Source: Alteromonas sp. LMIT006 (GTDB lineage Bacteria; Pseudomonadota; Gammaproteobacteria; Enterobacterales; Alteromonadaceae). Taken from it: a DNA stretch of 64,000 bases. Numbering within the stretch: position 1 is the stretch's first letter; each line of letters starts with the position of its first letter. The stretch is from the NCBI RefSeq assembly GCF_024300645.1, contig NZ_CP101291.1, positions 2,294,001 through 2,358,000 on the forward strand, read 5' to 3'. Shown here piece after piece: positions 17,398 through 27,320 of this stretch. The notes beneath the pieces are model-generated. The model was not told where the DNA came from, did not search any database, and was given only the letters and a program-made list of their open reading frames with translations. The translations under genes and the position numbers were made by a program.

Positions 17398-19998
17398 TTA
17401 AATTTCGCGAGCCACTTCGACCACTTCGAATACCTCGATTTGGTCACCCACTTTTACGTCGTTATAATTCTTAACGCCGATACCACATTCAATGCCTTTC
17501 TTAACTTCTTGTACATCGTCTTTGAAGCGACGTAATGACTCAAGCTCACCTTCGTAAATAACCACGTTTTCACGTAGTACGCGAATTGGGTTGTTACGCT
17601 TGATAATACCCTCTGTTACCATACAGCCTGCAATGGCACCAATCTTAGGCGATTTGAAGACATCACGAACTTCAGCCAAGCCAATGATCTGTTGCTTGAA
17701 TTCAGGTGAGAGCATACCGCTCATGGCTGCTTTGACTTCATCAATCAGATCATAAATGACCGAGTAATAACGCAAGTCAATTTCTTCTGACTCTAATACG
17801 CGACGAGCAGATGCATCAGCACGTACGTTAAAACCAACCACAATCGCACTTGATGCTGCAGCTAAGCTAGCATCCGTTTCAGTAATACCGCCGACACCAG
17901 AGCCAACTATGTTGACCTTGACTTCATCTGTAGAAAGTTTGATTAAGCTTTCAGAAATCGCTTCAACTGAACCTTGAACATCCGCTTTTAATACAACATT
18001 CAATTCAGATACATCACCTGCTTCCATGTTGGCAAACATATTTTCAAGCTTAGCTTTTTGTTGTTTTGCAAGTTTCAATTCTCGTTGTTTGATCGAACGT
18101 TTGGTAGCGACTTCTCGAGCCTTACGTTCATCCTTGACCACCAGCGCATCTTCACCAGCAATTGGAACACCTGAAAGGCCTAATACCTCAACCGGTGTTG
18201 ATGGACCTGCGGTCTTGATCTCTGCACCGTGTTCATCGCGCATTGCACGAACACGACCATATTCCAAACCACATAACAAAATATCACCAGGGTGGAGTTG
18301 ACCTTCTTGAACCAACACCGAAGCCACTGGACCACGGCCTTTGTCCAAACGTGATTCGATAACAATACCACGAGCAGGGCCATTATCGACGGCTTGTAAG
18401 TCTAGCATTTCAGCTTGCAAACTGATGGCTTCTAGTAACTCATCAACACCTTGACCAGATTTCGCTGATACATGAACGAATTGGTGTTCACCGCCCCACT
18501 CCTCTGGAATAACTTCTAGTTGAGATAGTTCTGTTTTGACGCGTTCTGGATCAGCGGCTTCTTTATCAATTTTGTTCACGGCAACAATCAAAGGCACACC
18601 AGCAGCGCGAGCGTGCTGTACCGCTTCTTTAGTCTGAGGCATCACACCATCATCGGCAGCCACTACGATAATAACGATATCCGTCGCGGTAGCTCCACGG
18701 GCACGCATTGCGGTAAATGCAGCGTGTCCAGGAGTATCTAAAAATGCGATACGACCATTATCTGTTTCTACAGAATATGCACCAATGTGCTGAGTAATAC
18801 CACCGGCTTCGCCATCGGCTACTTTAGATGCACGAATATAGTCCAGCAAAGATGTTTTACCATGGTCAACGTGTCCCATGATCGTCACTACTGGAGCACG
18901 ACTCACCTTCTCACCGTTGCCTGATTCAGCAATCAATTCATCTTCTAGTGCGTTCTCATTAACCAATTCATATTTGTGCCCCATTTCTTCGACAACCAAC
19001 GTTGCGGTATCTTGGTCTAGCACTTGATTAATGGTTGCCATTTCACCCATTTTCATCATGGTTTTAATGACTTCATTTGCTTTAACTGCAAGTTTATTGG
19101 CTAACTCACCAACAGTGATAGTTTCGCCAAGTTTAACTACACGCTCTACTGGCGCAGCTGGCTTGTTGAAACCTTGCTTGAGGTTGTCAGCGGCTTTTTT
19201 CTTCTTACGACGACGACTGCCACGCTCAATTTGCATGTCTTCTTCGTCTTCCGCTTCTTGCGCATAACGGTTAGAGTGCATATGCACTTCTTCCGCTTCT
19301 TGAGCTTTACGTCGTTCTTCTTCTTCTTTCCAACGACGTTCGTTTTCTTCTGCTAGCTTACGTGCCTCTTCAGCCGCTTTCTTAGCATCTTCTTCGAGTT
19401 TACGCTGGGCTTCTGCTTCTTGTTGTTTGCGGATCTTTTCAGCTTCTGCACGAGCCGCTTCTTGGGCGGCTACTTCTTCTGGAGAGAGAACCGCTTCTTT
19501 TTTCTTGCGTTCTTCAGCTTCTTTCTTCGCTTCAGCAGCGCGTTTTGCTTCTGCTTCTGCAGCCTTGCGACGTGCTTCTTCCGCTTCACGTGCTTTGGCT
19601 TCGGCAGCCTTTTTAGCTTCTTCAGCTGCTTTTTGCTCTGCTTCTAATTTAGCTTGTTCTGCTGCTTGACGATCCGCTTCTTCTTTGGCTAAGCGAGCTT
19701 CTTCTTCTGGTGAACGCTTAACGAAAGTGCGTTTTTTGCGAACTTCAACTTTGACGTTTTTGGAACGGCCAATATTTAAGGTCGTTGTTTTCTTTCGTGT
19801 TAACGTCATTTTCTTCGGGGCAACGTCACCATCGCCACCGTGCTGCTTGCTCAAATGCTCAAGCAGTTTTTTCTTTTCTTCTTCTGTGACGCCTTGACCG
19901 ATTTGCTTGTCAATGCCAGCATCTTTAAATTGTTGCACGAGTCGATCAACATTGGTGCCGATATCACTTGCTAGTTTTTCTAAGGTTACCTCAGACAT
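17398..19998 (-). CDS. infB: Translation initiation factor IF-2
   Basis: An 866-residue GTPase that brings initiator tRNA to the 30S subunit. An IF2-N domain (residues 1-50) precedes a very long charged linker of Glu/Ala/Lys/Arg helix (about 80-240) and a second IF2-N region ([19 protein letters not shown]). The G domain has GHVDHGKTS near 373-381, DTPGHAAF and NKIDK, followed by domains II-IV. The Glu/Lys-rich linker generates many long antisense frames, which are not genes. It follows nusA by 23 bases. Confidence 0.98.
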   Translation of the reverse strand: MSEVTLEKLASDIGTNVDRLVQQFKDAGIDKQIGQGVTEEEKKKLLEHLSKQHGGDGDVAPKKMTLTRKKTTTLNIGRSKNVKVEVRKKRTFVKRSPEEEARLAKEEADRQAAEQAKLEAEQKAAEEAKKAAEAKAREAEEARRKAAEAEAKRAAEAKKEAEERKKKEAVLSPEEVAAQEAARAEAEKIRKQQEAEAQRKLEEDAKKAAEEARKLAEENERRWKEEEERRKAQEAEEVHMHSNRYAQEAEDEEDMQIERGSRRRKKKKAADNLKQGFNKPAAPVERVVKLGETITVGELANKLAVKANEVIKTMMKMGEMATINQVLDQDTATLVVEEMGHKYELVNENALEDELIAESGNGEKVSRAPVVTIMGHVDHGKTSLLDYIRASKVADGEAGGITQHIGAYSVETDNGRIAFLDTPGHAAFTAMRARGATATDIVIIVVAADDGVMPQTKEAVQHARAAGVPLIVAVNKIDKEAADPERVKTELSQLEVIPEEWGGEHQFVHVSAKSGQGVDELLEAISLQAEMLDLQAVDNGPARGIVIESRLDKGRGPVASVLVQEGQLHPGDILLCGLEYGRVRAMRDEHGAEIKTAGPSTPVEVLGLSGVPIAGEDALVVKDERKAREVATKRSIKQRELKLAKQQKAKLENMFANMEAGDVSELNVVLKADVQGSVEAISESLIKLSTDEVKVNIVGSGVGGITETDASLAAASSAIVVGFNVRADASARRVLESEEIDLRYYSVIYDLIDEVKAAMSGMLSPEFKQQIIGLAEVRDVFKSPKIGAIAGCMVTEGIIKRNNPIRVLRENVVIYEGELESLRRFKDDVQEVKKGIECGIGVKNYNDVKVGDQIEVFEVVEVAREI

Positions 19999-20021
19999 AT
20001 GCTCTCCCCTATGTTGATATA

Positions 20022-21506
20022 TTACTCATCGCCGAACCATTTGATATTACGTGCTGCCATGATTAACGCACCTGCAGAAGCCTCATCAAGCCCCTCAATA
20101 TCAATAATGTCATCGACACCTTGTTCAGCTAATTCTTCGAGATCGGTTATTTTGAGTTTGGCTAACTCCGCAGCAAGCTCTGCAGTCATGCCTTCAAGGT
20201 TTAGTAACTCTTCTTGAGGCTCTAATGATTCTTCATTCGCCAATGCTTTGGTGGTAAGGTAAGCACGTGAACGATTGCGTAATTCCTCGACAATATCTTC
20301 GTCAAGGCCGTCGATTTCAAGTAACTCACTGACAGGTACATACGCAATTTCTTCTAGTGAACTAAAGCCTTCATCCGCTAGCACGCCCGCAAATTCCTCG
20401 TCAATGTCTAACGCTTCAACGAATAAATCAATGACTTGTGAATTCTCGGCAGCTTGTTTTGCCTCTAGATCCTCAACCGTCATCACATTTAACTCCCAAC
20501 CAGTAAGCTGGCTAGCTAGACGTACGTTTTGACCAGACTTACCAATAGCTTGGGCAAGGTTGTCGGCTTCAACGGCAACGTCCATTGTCATGGTATCTTC
20601 GTCTGCGACGATACTAGCAACTTCTGCAGGTGCCATGGCATTAACCACAAATTGCGGCGCTTCTTCGTCCCACAAGACGATGTCTACACGCTCTCCACCT
20701 AATTCATTGGTTACTGCCTGCACACGTGAACCACGCATACCAACACAAGCACCTACTGGGTCTAGACGTTTATCATTGGTTTTGACCGCAATCTTAGCAC
20801 GAGAACCTGGGTCACGTGCTGCAGACTTGATTTCAAGAGTTTCTTCTTGAATCTCTGGGACTTCTAAGCGAAACAACTCAATGATCATGTCTGGGTTGGT
20901 ACGAGAAATCAATAATTGCGGGCCACGTGCTTCCGGACGAATGGCATAAAGTAAGCCGCGAACACGATCACCTGGACGGAAGGTTTCGCGAGGCAACATA
21001 TCGTCTTTATAAATAGCACCTTCTGCATTGTTACCTAAGTCAACAATAATCATATCACGAGTGGCTTTCTTAACCGTACCGGTGACAAGCTCACCGACTT
21101 TATCTTCGTATTCAGCAACCATTTGAGCACGTTCAGCTTCACGTACTTTTTGGAAAATAACTTGTTTAGCAAGTTGAGTAGTGATTCGGTCAAATGTTAC
21201 TGACTCAATCTGTTCTTCGACGTAATCACCCGCTTGAATCTCTGGCTCATCGATTTGTGCTGCAGATAAAGTGATTTCTGCGTAAGGATTCTCTTGTTCT
21301 TGATCGTCCTCAATGACTAACCATCGACGGAAGGTATCAAAATCACCTGTTGCTCTGTCAATGCTTACACGCACTTCGATTTCGCCCTGGTTTTTCTTTT
21401 TAGTAGCAGTAGCTAACGCAAACTCAAGCGCCTCAAAAATGCTCTCTCTTGGCACCTGTTTCTCATTGGAAACTGCTTCAGCAACTAATAAGATTTCTTT
21501 ACTCAT
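20022..21506 (-). CDS. nusA: Transcription elongation factor NusA
   Basis: A 494-residue RNA-binding factor for pausing, termination and antitermination, matching the 495 residues of E. coli NusA. Domains in order are the N-terminal RNA polymerase-binding domain (about 1-130), S1 ([21 protein letters not shown], 135-200), KH1/KH2 ([12 protein letters not shown] and [12 protein letters not shown]) and two acidic C-terminal helical repeats ([33 protein letters not shown]). The autoinhibitory C-terminal repeats are present, as in other gammaproteobacteria. It lies between rimP (29 bases) and infB. Confidence 0.98.
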   Translation of the reverse strand: MSKEILLVAEAVSNEKQVPRESIFEALEFALATATKKKNQGEIEVRVSIDRATGDFDTFRRWLVIEDDQEQENPYAEITLSAAQIDEPEIQAGDYVEEQIESVTFDRITTQLAKQVIFQKVREAERAQMVAEYEDKVGELVTGTVKKATRDMIIVDLGNNAEGAIYKDDMLPRETFRPGDRVRGLLYAIRPEARGPQLLISRTNPDMIIELFRLEVPEIQEETLEIKSAARDPGSRAKIAVKTNDKRLDPVGACVGMRGSRVQAVTNELGGERVDIVLWDEEAPQFVVNAMAPAEVASIVADEDTMTMDVAVEADNLAQAIGKSGQNVRLASQLTGWELNVMTVEDLEAKQAAENSQVIDLFVEALDIDEEFAGVLADEGFSSLEEIAYVPVSELLEIDGLDEDIVEELRNRSRAYLTTKALANEESLEPQEELLNLEGMTAELAAELAKLKITDLEELAEQGVDDIIDIEGLDEASAGALIMAARNIKWFGDE

Positions 21507-21535
21507 AATGCTATATCCCGTTTCGTGCGTGCTAC

Positions 21536-21997
21536 TTAAAAAGTTGGCACAACATTCGCTTTTTCTATGTTATTGATGGCCAATGTGTACTCTACACCAT
21601 CGACGTTTATTGTAATATTTTGGTCATCCGCTTGCACAACTGTGCCCTTGAATTTACGGCGATTGTTTTCAACCGGCATTCGAGTTCGGCATTCGATCAC
21701 TTCATTGATTACTTCAGCATAATGCGCCACAGTAAACAAAGGCCTATCCATACCTGGTGATGACACTTCTAGGTGATATTCAGTCGCAATCGGATCTTCA
21801 ACATCTAATATTGCGCTGGCCTGATGTGATACATCCGCACAGTGATCCACCGAAATCCCCTCCGGGTGATCGATGAAAATTCGCAAAATAGAGTGTTTAC
21901 CTGCTCGAACAAACTCCAAGCCATAAAATTCAAACCCCAACGACTCTGCGGCCGGAGCAAGCATTTCAGTGAGTTTTTGTTCTAATTGTGACGCCAA
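21536..21997 (-). CDS. rimP: Ribosome maturation factor RimP
   Basis: A 153-residue factor for late 30S assembly. Visible motifs are [23 protein letters not shown] near the N-terminus and [13 protein letters not shown] near residue 80, with a C-terminal SH3-like domain ([15 protein letters not shown]). First protein gene of the operon, behind tRNA-fMet and a terminator-like hairpin, in the same order as the E. coli metY–rimP–nusA–infB operon. Confidence 0.96.
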   Translation of the reverse strand: MASQLEQKLTEMLAPAAESLGFEFYGLEFVRAGKHSILRIFIDHPEGISVDHCADVSHQASAILDVEDPIATEYHLEVSSPGMDRPLFTVAHYAEVINEVIECRTRMPVENNRRKFKGTVVQADDQNITINVDGVEYTLAINNIEKANVVPTF

Positions 21998-22035
21998 TCT
22001 AATCTCCTAAATCAATTTTTCTGAGTCTAAAAACG

Positions 22036-22065
22036 AAAAAAGCCCCTTTCAAGCAGGGGCTTTTC
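22036..22065 (-). terminator. Terminator between tRNA-fMet and rimP
   Basis: On the minus strand GCCCCT/AGGGGC (22055-22060 and 22042-22047) with a 7-base loop is followed by T6. It would release the initiator tRNA transcript, with read-through supplying rimP–nusA–infB. The A-rich other side makes it potentially bidirectional. Confidence 0.8.
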
Positions 22066-22123
22066 AATACTTCTTGGACCCTAGTCCACCATCTATCTGA
22101 AAGATTTCAGATAACAATGTAAG

Positions 22124-22200
<77 letters not shown>

Positions 22201-22243
22201 CTTGAAACCTGGATGAAAGACTTGCGCCTCTCAAGTGGTGCGT

Positions 22244-22271
22244 ATTATACATCTCTAAACTTAGTTCGCAA
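22244..22271 (-). promoter_or_regulatory. Sigma-70 promoter of tRNA-fMet
   Basis: On the minus strand TTGCGA (22266-22271), 16 bases, then TATAAT (22244-22249). A GC-rich ACGCACC follows the -10, a discriminator of the kind found at growth-rate-controlled stable RNA promoters. Confidence 0.78.
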
Positions 22272-22322
22272 GAGCAAAACCGTTTTATTTTGGATATTTT
22301 GATTGTTTGCCTATTAAGTGAA

Positions 22323-22625
22323 CTATTTAAACTGTTCCATCTTGTTCGCCAGTTTAAAGTCTAATTCACTGATGCCGTCAACATCATGCGTCACCAAATC
22401 TACCTTAACCTTGTTATACACGTTTGTCCATTCAGGATGGTGATTGAGCTTTTCTGCCCAAATGGCCATCTGACTCATCCAACCAAATGCTCGGATAAAA
22501 GAGGTAAACACAAATACTTTGTGTAACTTCCCATCGCTCACCCGCCATTTTTCGGCTTCTGGAATCGTCGTGTTCAATTCAATCAAGTTGGCTTCAATTT
22601 GTGTGGAACTGAGTTTTTCTGCCAT
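22323..22625 (-). CDS. phhB: Pterin-4a-carbinolamine dehydratase
   Basis: A 100-residue protein that dehydrates 4a-hydroxytetrahydrobiopterin, recycling the cofactor of phenylalanine hydroxylase. The active-site signature is LNHHPEWTNVYNKV near residues 61-74, followed by LVTHDVDGISELD. The usual partner phhA is absent here; a divergent LysR gene sits on the other side. A solitary copy may serve a distant phhA or other pterin metabolism. Confidence 0.93.
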   Translation of the reverse strand: MAEKLSSTQIEANLIELNTTIPEAEKWRVSDGKLHKVFVFTSFIRAFGWMSQMAIWAEKLNHHPEWTNVYNKVKVDLVTHDVDGISELDFKLANKMEQFK

Positions 22626-22738
22626 TTTGTCTTACACCTTTTATTAATATTACGTTGTCATTTACATTAAGATCCTTGATGTTTCATTAATCCTGCTTAT
22701 AGTATGTAAAATCAATCATAAACATAACTAATAATAAC

Positions 22739-23653
22739 ATGAACCTACATCGTATTGATTTGAACTTATTCGCTGTATTTGATGCCATTTATAGTGCCGG
22801 AAGTCTGACCAAAGCAGCGGATATTTTGTGTATAACACAACCTGCTGTCAGCAATTCTTTAGCCAGACTTAGGGAATTATTTAATGACCCTCTATTTGTG
22901 CGGACCGGTCACACTATGACCCCAACGCCCGTCGCACAAAATATGATAGTACCCGCTCGAGAAGCACTTAACCTGATGCGCAAAAGCATTCAAGCCAGTC
23001 ATGAATTTGACCCAAGACAAGCCGTAAAACAATTTACCTTCGCTAGTCGGGATCTAATGGAAGTCAGTATCATACCTAGGTTACTGTCTTTACTCGAAGA
23101 TGTAGCGCCATTGGTTACCTTAGCGAATTATGATATCCCACAATCTAAGGTAGTTTCCGAAATGGCAAACGGTCGATTGGATTTTTATGTCGATTCGAGT
23201 AGCTTTACCGATCAACATCTCAAAAAAAGACGCATCGCCTCAGATCGTTATGTGTTGATTGCACGGCAAGGCCACCCTTTGCTAACCAATGGGTGTAATT
23301 TGCAAACATTTTTGAGTTTAAAGCACATTAGTGTGAAACATGCCAATGAGCTTGAAGGGGTCGATCTTGCGTTGGATAAGTTAGGATTACAACGCAAAAT
23401 CGGTTATCAATCTCAACATTTTTTGACAGTACCCAGTGCTTTATTAAAAACAGATATGGTGGCTTGTGTCCCGTATCACCTAGCAAAACATTATGACGTC
23501 GCAATCTATGAATTACCGGTTACGGTTAATCCTCTCGAGTATTATTTGTACTGGCATGTTTCTGTAGAAAATGACAAGGCGCATCAATGGATGCGCCAAG
23601 AACTATTCAATATTTGTCAAAACTACCAAAAGCAACTTCTTCCGGAAGATTAA
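22739..23653 (+). CDS. LysR family transcriptional regulator
   Basis: A 304-residue regulator. The winged helix-turn-helix occupies residues 5-65 (HRIDLNLFAVFDAIY, SLTKAADILCITQPAVSNSLARLRE, DPLFVRTGHTMTPTPVA), of the LeuO/NodD-like subclass. The rest is a periplasmic-binding-protein-like effector domain. It is divergent from phhB with 113 bases between, the classic LysR layout, so phhB is a candidate target. No effector can be inferred. The 3' end overlaps the convergent DUF3106 gene by four bases. Confidence 0.92.
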   Translation: MNLHRIDLNLFAVFDAIYSAGSLTKAADILCITQPAVSNSLARLRELFNDPLFVRTGHTMTPTPVAQNMIVPAREALNLMRKSIQASHEFDPRQAVKQFTFASRDLMEVSIIPRLLSLLEDVAPLVTLANYDIPQSKVVSEMANGRLDFYVDSSSFTDQHLKKRRIASDRYVLIARQGHPLLTNGCNLQTFLSLKHISVKHANELEGVDLALDKLGLQRKIGYQSQHFLTVPSALLKTDMVACVPYHLAKHYDVAIYELPVTVNPLEYYLYWHVSVENDKAHQWMRQELFNICQNYQKQLLPED

Positions 23654-24156
23654 ACATTTTGCTTGAGATACGCCAATTTTTCCTGAGGTGACATGTCTTT
23701 AGTTGCCTCACGAAGCACTTTGCGTTGTTCGGGTGAAAGCGCTTTTAACTTGTTTTTCATGGCACGAAGCGCTGCACGGATCTGATTTTTTTCCTCTTCG
23801 GGCAACGCCTTGTAAGCTTGCGCTTTTTCTTTCAGTGCACGTTTTTGTTCAGGCGATAAATTGACAAAGCGTTTTACGCGTTGTTTAACCTGCTCGCGTT
23901 CTTCAGGCGACATCTCACGGAGTTTACCCATACGTTCCTTGGCTTGTTTTTTTCGCTCAGGTGGTAACTCCAGCCAACGATCGGCACGTTTAATCAGTTT
24001 CAGTTGTTCGGGTTCACTTATATCTTGCCAAGAGAACTCGTACTTTTGCAGTGCTTTTTGTTGACCTCGAGTCAGCGAATTCCATTCAACAGCAAAGGCT
24101 TGGCCGGCACACAATAAACTGGCTAGCAGAATCGCTTTCATTACAGGTTTTTTCAT
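23650..24156 (-). CDS. Periplasmic DUF3106 protein
   Basis: A 168-residue exported protein with a signal peptide ending AFA near residue 22. The mature part is strongly basic and helical, built from repeated LSPEQR/MSPEER-type turns (MSPEEREQVKQRVK, LSPEQKRALKEK, LSPEQRKVLRE), as in DUF3106 and LTXXQ/Spy-like proteins. These resemble periplasmic chaperone or stress proteins. It is the last gene of an overlapping three-gene operon with an ECF sigma factor and a membrane protein (4-base ATGA overlap), so it is probably part of an envelope-response module. Confidence 0.85.
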   Translation of the reverse strand: MKKPVMKAILLASLLCAGQAFAVEWNSLTRGQQKALQKYEFSWQDISEPEQLKLIKRADRWLELPPERKKQAKERMGKLREMSPEEREQVKQRVKRFVNLSPEQKRALKEKAQAYKALPEEEKNQIRAALRAMKNKLKALSPEQRKVLREATKDMSPQEKLAYLKQNV

Positions 24157-24503
24157 GGTTTTTCTCCATCTTCACGGTTATTTCCGTGCTCTGTGATAAT
24201 AGGCTTGGTATTGTTTTCTATTTCAATTAAATCATCGCGAATGACGACAAATATCGGCTCGTCGCTAAGCATGAGCTCAAATTCGGCTTCATCAACCAAA
24301 GGCAGAGGTTCTATGGCATAACTTTGTGAGGTCATAAATATGGCAGCACCACCTGCTACAATCGCGGGTATGAGCCAACTTTTAACCCTACGTGAGTGTA
24401 CAGTTTGCTCTCGGATCTGATTAAGACGGACATTCACCGAACCTTCTAGAGCCTTGGATTGGACATCAAAATATTTTTTAATAGGATCATGCTGCGTTGT
24501 CAT
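24153..24503 (-). CDS. Small single-pass membrane protein, putative anti-sigma factor
   Basis: A 116-residue protein with a cytoplasmic N-terminus of about 40 residues, one membrane helix (about 44-63, SWLIPAIVAGGAAIFMTS) and an acidic periplasmic tail. It sits between the sigma factor (17-base overlap) and the DUF3106 gene (4-base overlap). The place and topology match the membrane anti-sigma or DUF3619 genes of similar operons in betaproteobacteria. No zinc-type anti-sigma motif is visible, so the role is inferred from context only. Confidence 0.65.
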   Translation of the reverse strand: MTTQHDPIKKYFDVQSKALEGSVNVRLNQIREQTVHSRRVKSWLIPAIVAGGAAIFMTSQSYAIEPLPLVDEAEFELMLSDEPIFVVIRDDLIEIENNTKPIITEHGNNREDGEKP

Positions 24504-25026
24504 TAGCGACTCCTAATTCATTTAAAATCGTTGTTTTTGCGCGGTGCAGGTGGGTTTTGACGCTCCCGACAGATATATTCAAAACTTGTGCGGTATCTTT
24601 TTCACTTAATCCATTCAACGCCCTTAATAACAACACTTCTCTTTGTTGCTCACTCAACTCTCGTACCACAGTATAAAAACGTTCCATGAGTTGCTGAGCG
24701 ACCAATTCATCCTCTATTCCCACCAATAATTGTAGATTTTGGTAATTCAACACATCATCTAAATTCGTTTCGTCTGAATGGGTTTGCCAAAAAAACAGAG
24801 TTTGTTTCAACTTTGCTTTGCGCTTGAAATCAATCATTGTGAATTTGACAGTGGTAAAAAACAGCGCAGGCCATTCAGTTTCCGATTTATCCGAATACCG
24901 CTTAAAGCATTTAAGCATGGCATCTTGTAACACGTCATAGGCATCCTCAGTGGGTAAGCCCTGATAGCGGCAATACAAAAACGCTTGCTGTTGATGCGTT
25001 TTAAAAAACGCGTCCATCGCAGACAT
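24487..25026 (-). CDS. ECF-type RNA polymerase sigma factor
   Basis: A 179-residue sigma-70 family protein with only regions 2 and 4. Region 2 lies at about residues 10-85 (QAFLYCRYQGLPTEDAYDVLQDAMLKCFKRY). Region 4 lies at about 120-175 (LSEQQREVLLLRALNGLSEKDTAQVLNISVGSVKTHLHRAK), with a helix-turn-helix for the -35 element. The start may be ATG 25026 or 25017. It heads a three-gene overlapping operon with a membrane protein and a periplasmic DUF3106 protein. I found no obvious autoregulatory promoter in the 176 bases before hemN, which would need comparison with relatives. Confidence 0.9.
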   Translation of the reverse strand: MSAMDAFFKTHQQQAFLYCRYQGLPTEDAYDVLQDAMLKCFKRYSDKSETEWPALFFTTVKFTMIDFKRKAKLKQTLFFWQTHSDETNLDDVLNYQNLQLLVGIEDELVAQQLMERFYTVVRELSEQQREVLLLRALNGLSEKDTAQVLNISVGSVKTHLHRAKTTILNELGVANDNAA

Positions 25027-25136
25027 GTTATTCCTGGTTTGTGCTACTCATACTATTAATAACGCAGATATATATGATTGGTTGACACGCATTGCCATTT
25101 TTTTATGTCCTCTAGTCTGTATTTTTCAAAAAAATG

Positions 25137-25150
25137 TTGTGGTAGATCAA
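25137..25150. promoter_or_regulatory. Possible FNR/Anr site upstream of hemN
   Basis: TTGTGGTAGATCAA matches the FNR consensus TTGATNNNNATCAA in the whole right half-site and three of five positions in the left. It lies about 53 bases before the hemN ATG. Oxygen-responsive control of hemN is known in several gammaproteobacteria. Confidence 0.4.
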
Positions 25151-25202
25151 TTTACGTTTCTTCAATCTAAAGTATCTTGTACACAAAGTAAAAGGGTGTC
25201 AC

Positions 25203-26549
25203 ATGCAACAAGGTCAGTCATTAATAGAATCTTTATATCAACGACAAGTTCCGCGATATACCTCCTACCCTACGGCTCTTGAGTTTCGCAACAAAGACCT
25301 AAGTCAGACATTACATGATGCGTTGCGCAAAGCTCAGTCTCCTCTTTCTTTATATGTTCACATTCCATTTTGTCGTTCCCTCTGCTATTACTGTGGCTGT
25401 AACAAAACCATCACCCAAAACACCGACAAAGCTGACCATTACCTAGAGGCTATTGCCACTGAAGTGGCACAAACCACATCTGATTTAATTGAGCCAAGCG
25501 CCTCTCATTTGCATTTGGGGGGTGGTAGTCCAAGCTTTTTGTCCCTTGCGCAACACAGGCAACTACTTTCTATTCTGCAAACACATATTCAATGGTTAAC
25601 AGATTGCCAGATGAGTATTGAACTCGACCCAAGAAATTGCGATCAAGAATATATCATTGGACTTGCTAAACTGGGTTACAAACGCTTGAGTTTTGGCGTG
25701 CAAGATACATCCTCAGAGGTTCAGACAACTATCAATCGAGTTCAGTGCAGTGAGCATATCGCAATGTTAATCAGAACGGCTTACGAGGCTGGGTTTACCA
25801 ACATCAATGTTGATCTGATTGTTGGATTGCCGAATCAAAGCCTATCTAGTATTGCCCTCACCATACAAGAGGTACTTAGTTGGGATGTCGAACGCATTAC
25901 CGTATTTAACTATGCTCACTTACCGCATCGGTTTGCTGCCCAGCGCAAATTTCGCGAGGATCAATTACCCGCTTCAGAAATTCGCCAAAGCATGTCGAAA
26001 TATATTAATCAGCATCTGAACAGCAAAGGCTATGTAAACATCGGCATGGATCACTATGCTAAACCTGAGGATCCACTGGTCAAAGCCATGCAACAAGGTG
26101 CGCTACAAAGAAACTTTCAAGGCTACACTGCGGATAATAATTCGAACATCTTGGGTTTTGGGGTCAGTAGTATTTCGACTATCGAAGATGTCGTTGCGCA
26201 AAATCCAGTTAAACTAAAAGATTACTATGCTGCTCTACAAACACAAACTCTGCATAATAAAGGTTTAGTCCTGTCTAAAGACGACAGAGTGAGGCGTCAA
26301 ATCATCAGTGAGCTAATGTGTAACTATCAATGCGATTTGCAAGGTATTTGTGCTGAATTTGCTGTTGATATGGCTTTGTATTTTGCTGATGAATTAGCCA
26401 CTCTAGTTAATTATCATCATCAAGGATTACTCGAATTTGAGCATGGAAAAATCAGCGTAAAACAAGTGCATCGCTCTTTAATTCGAGTGATTGCCAGCAC
26501 ATTTGACGTTTATTACATCCCACAAAAAGGCTTTTCTAAAGTAATTTGA
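25203..26549 (+). CDS. hemN: Oxygen-independent coproporphyrinogen III oxidase
   Basis: A 448-residue radical-SAM enzyme of haem synthesis converting coproporphyrinogen III to protoporphyrinogen IX without oxygen. The cluster motif CRSLCYYCGC is at residues 57-66, with the fourth cysteine typical of true HemN rather than the HemW paralogue. The N-terminus QRQVPRYTSYPTA is also diagnostic of HemN. LHLGGGSPSFL is the SAM-binding glycine motif. It is monocistronic and divergent from the ECF operon. Confidence 0.95.
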   Translation: MQQGQSLIESLYQRQVPRYTSYPTALEFRNKDLSQTLHDALRKAQSPLSLYVHIPFCRSLCYYCGCNKTITQNTDKADHYLEAIATEVAQTTSDLIEPSASHLHLGGGSPSFLSLAQHRQLLSILQTHIQWLTDCQMSIELDPRNCDQEYIIGLAKLGYKRLSFGVQDTSSEVQTTINRVQCSEHIAMLIRTAYEAGFTNINVDLIVGLPNQSLSSIALTIQEVLSWDVERITVFNYAHLPHRFAAQRKFREDQLPASEIRQSMSKYINQHLNSKGYVNIGMDHYAKPEDPLVKAMQQGALQRNFQGYTADNNSNILGFGVSSISTIEDVVAQNPVKLKDYYAALQTQTLHNKGLVLSKDDRVRRQIISELMCNYQCDLQGICAEFAVDMALYFADELATLVNYHHQGLLEFEHGKISVKQVHRSLIRVIASTFDVYYIPQKGFSKVI

Positions 26550-26622
26550 GTACTTCACCTATGTATCACAACAAGGTACACTCAAATGCAACAAAATCGC
26601 AAGAATAAAAAAAGGTATGTGC

Positions 26623-27276
26623 ATGCTCACTAAAGCTCAACTCAACACCATGTTGACTTTGCAAGATAATATGAACAAAAAAGTAAACCCTGACTGGATC
26701 AATGCAGGATATGGGTATTTGCGCGCCGCCATGGTCGAATCGGTTGAAGCCATTGAACATCACGGTTGGAAGTGGTGGAAAGCGCAACACAAAGATTTGC
26801 CACAGTTGCAAATGGAATGCGTCGATATCTGGCACTTTGCGCTGTCGCATTTGTTGATTGCACACAATGGAGAGGTTGCAGCCACTGCTGTGGCTTTAGA
26901 AAATGAACTTATGGCCAACCACCAATCGCTCACTTTTGACGGAGACGATTATGTTTTCGGGCAATCCGATCTACTTGCCAATCTTGAATTGATGGCGGGA
27001 CTTGCTGCAGCCAAGCGTTTTGATGTCAGTTTGTTTTTGCGCATTATTGAACAATGTGAGATGTCATCAGATGAATTGTTCCGCCAATATGTTGGCAAGA
27101 ACATTTTGAACTTCTTCCGTCAGGATCACGGTTACAAAGAAGGGACTTATATCAAAGAGTGGCATGGGCGAGAAGACAATGAACACCTCGTTGAAGTACT
27201 CAATGCGTTAGACGCGAATGCAGATGGTTATGCAGACATGGTTTATCAGGGCCTTCTAGAGCGTTACCCAAGTTAA
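26623..27276 (+). CDS. Dimeric all-alpha dUTPase
   Basis: A 217-residue MazG-superfamily dUTP pyrophosphatase (dUTPase_2 type), removing dUTP and giving dUMP. Metal-binding acidic motifs are seen in MVESVEAIEHHGWKWWK and QMECVDIWHFALS, with a further pair near KEGTYIKEWHGREDNEHL. I prefer the ATG at 26623; the one at 26617 abuts the AAAGG ribosome-binding site. Marine gammaproteobacteria often carry this enzyme besides the trimeric Dut. A terminator-like hairpin follows. Confidence 0.88.
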   Translation: MLTKAQLNTMLTLQDNMNKKVNPDWINAGYGYLRAAMVESVEAIEHHGWKWWKAQHKDLPQLQMECVDIWHFALSHLLIAHNGEVAATAVALENELMANHQSLTFDGDDYVFGQSDLLANLELMAGLAAAKRFDVSLFLRIIEQCEMSSDELFRQYVGKNILNFFRQDHGYKEGTYIKEWHGREDNEHLVEVLNALDANADGYADMVYQGLLERYPS

Positions 27277-27286
27277 ATTATTGGAG

Positions 27287-27320
27287 AGCACTTGTTCATC
27301 AACGAGCAAGTGCTTTATAT
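27287..27320. terminator. Terminator at the dUTPase/DUF3422 junction
   Basis: An 8-bp stem AGCACTTG/CAAGTGCT (27287-27294 and 27307-27314) with a 12-base loop, followed by TTATATTT. The right arm lies inside the 3' end of the convergent DUF3422 gene. Confidence 0.55.

Noticed and set aside
19174-19897. Several long antisense frames rich in Phe/Ser opposite infB
   Set aside because: They mirror the Glu/Lys/Ala codon runs of the IF-2 linker and have no independent features.
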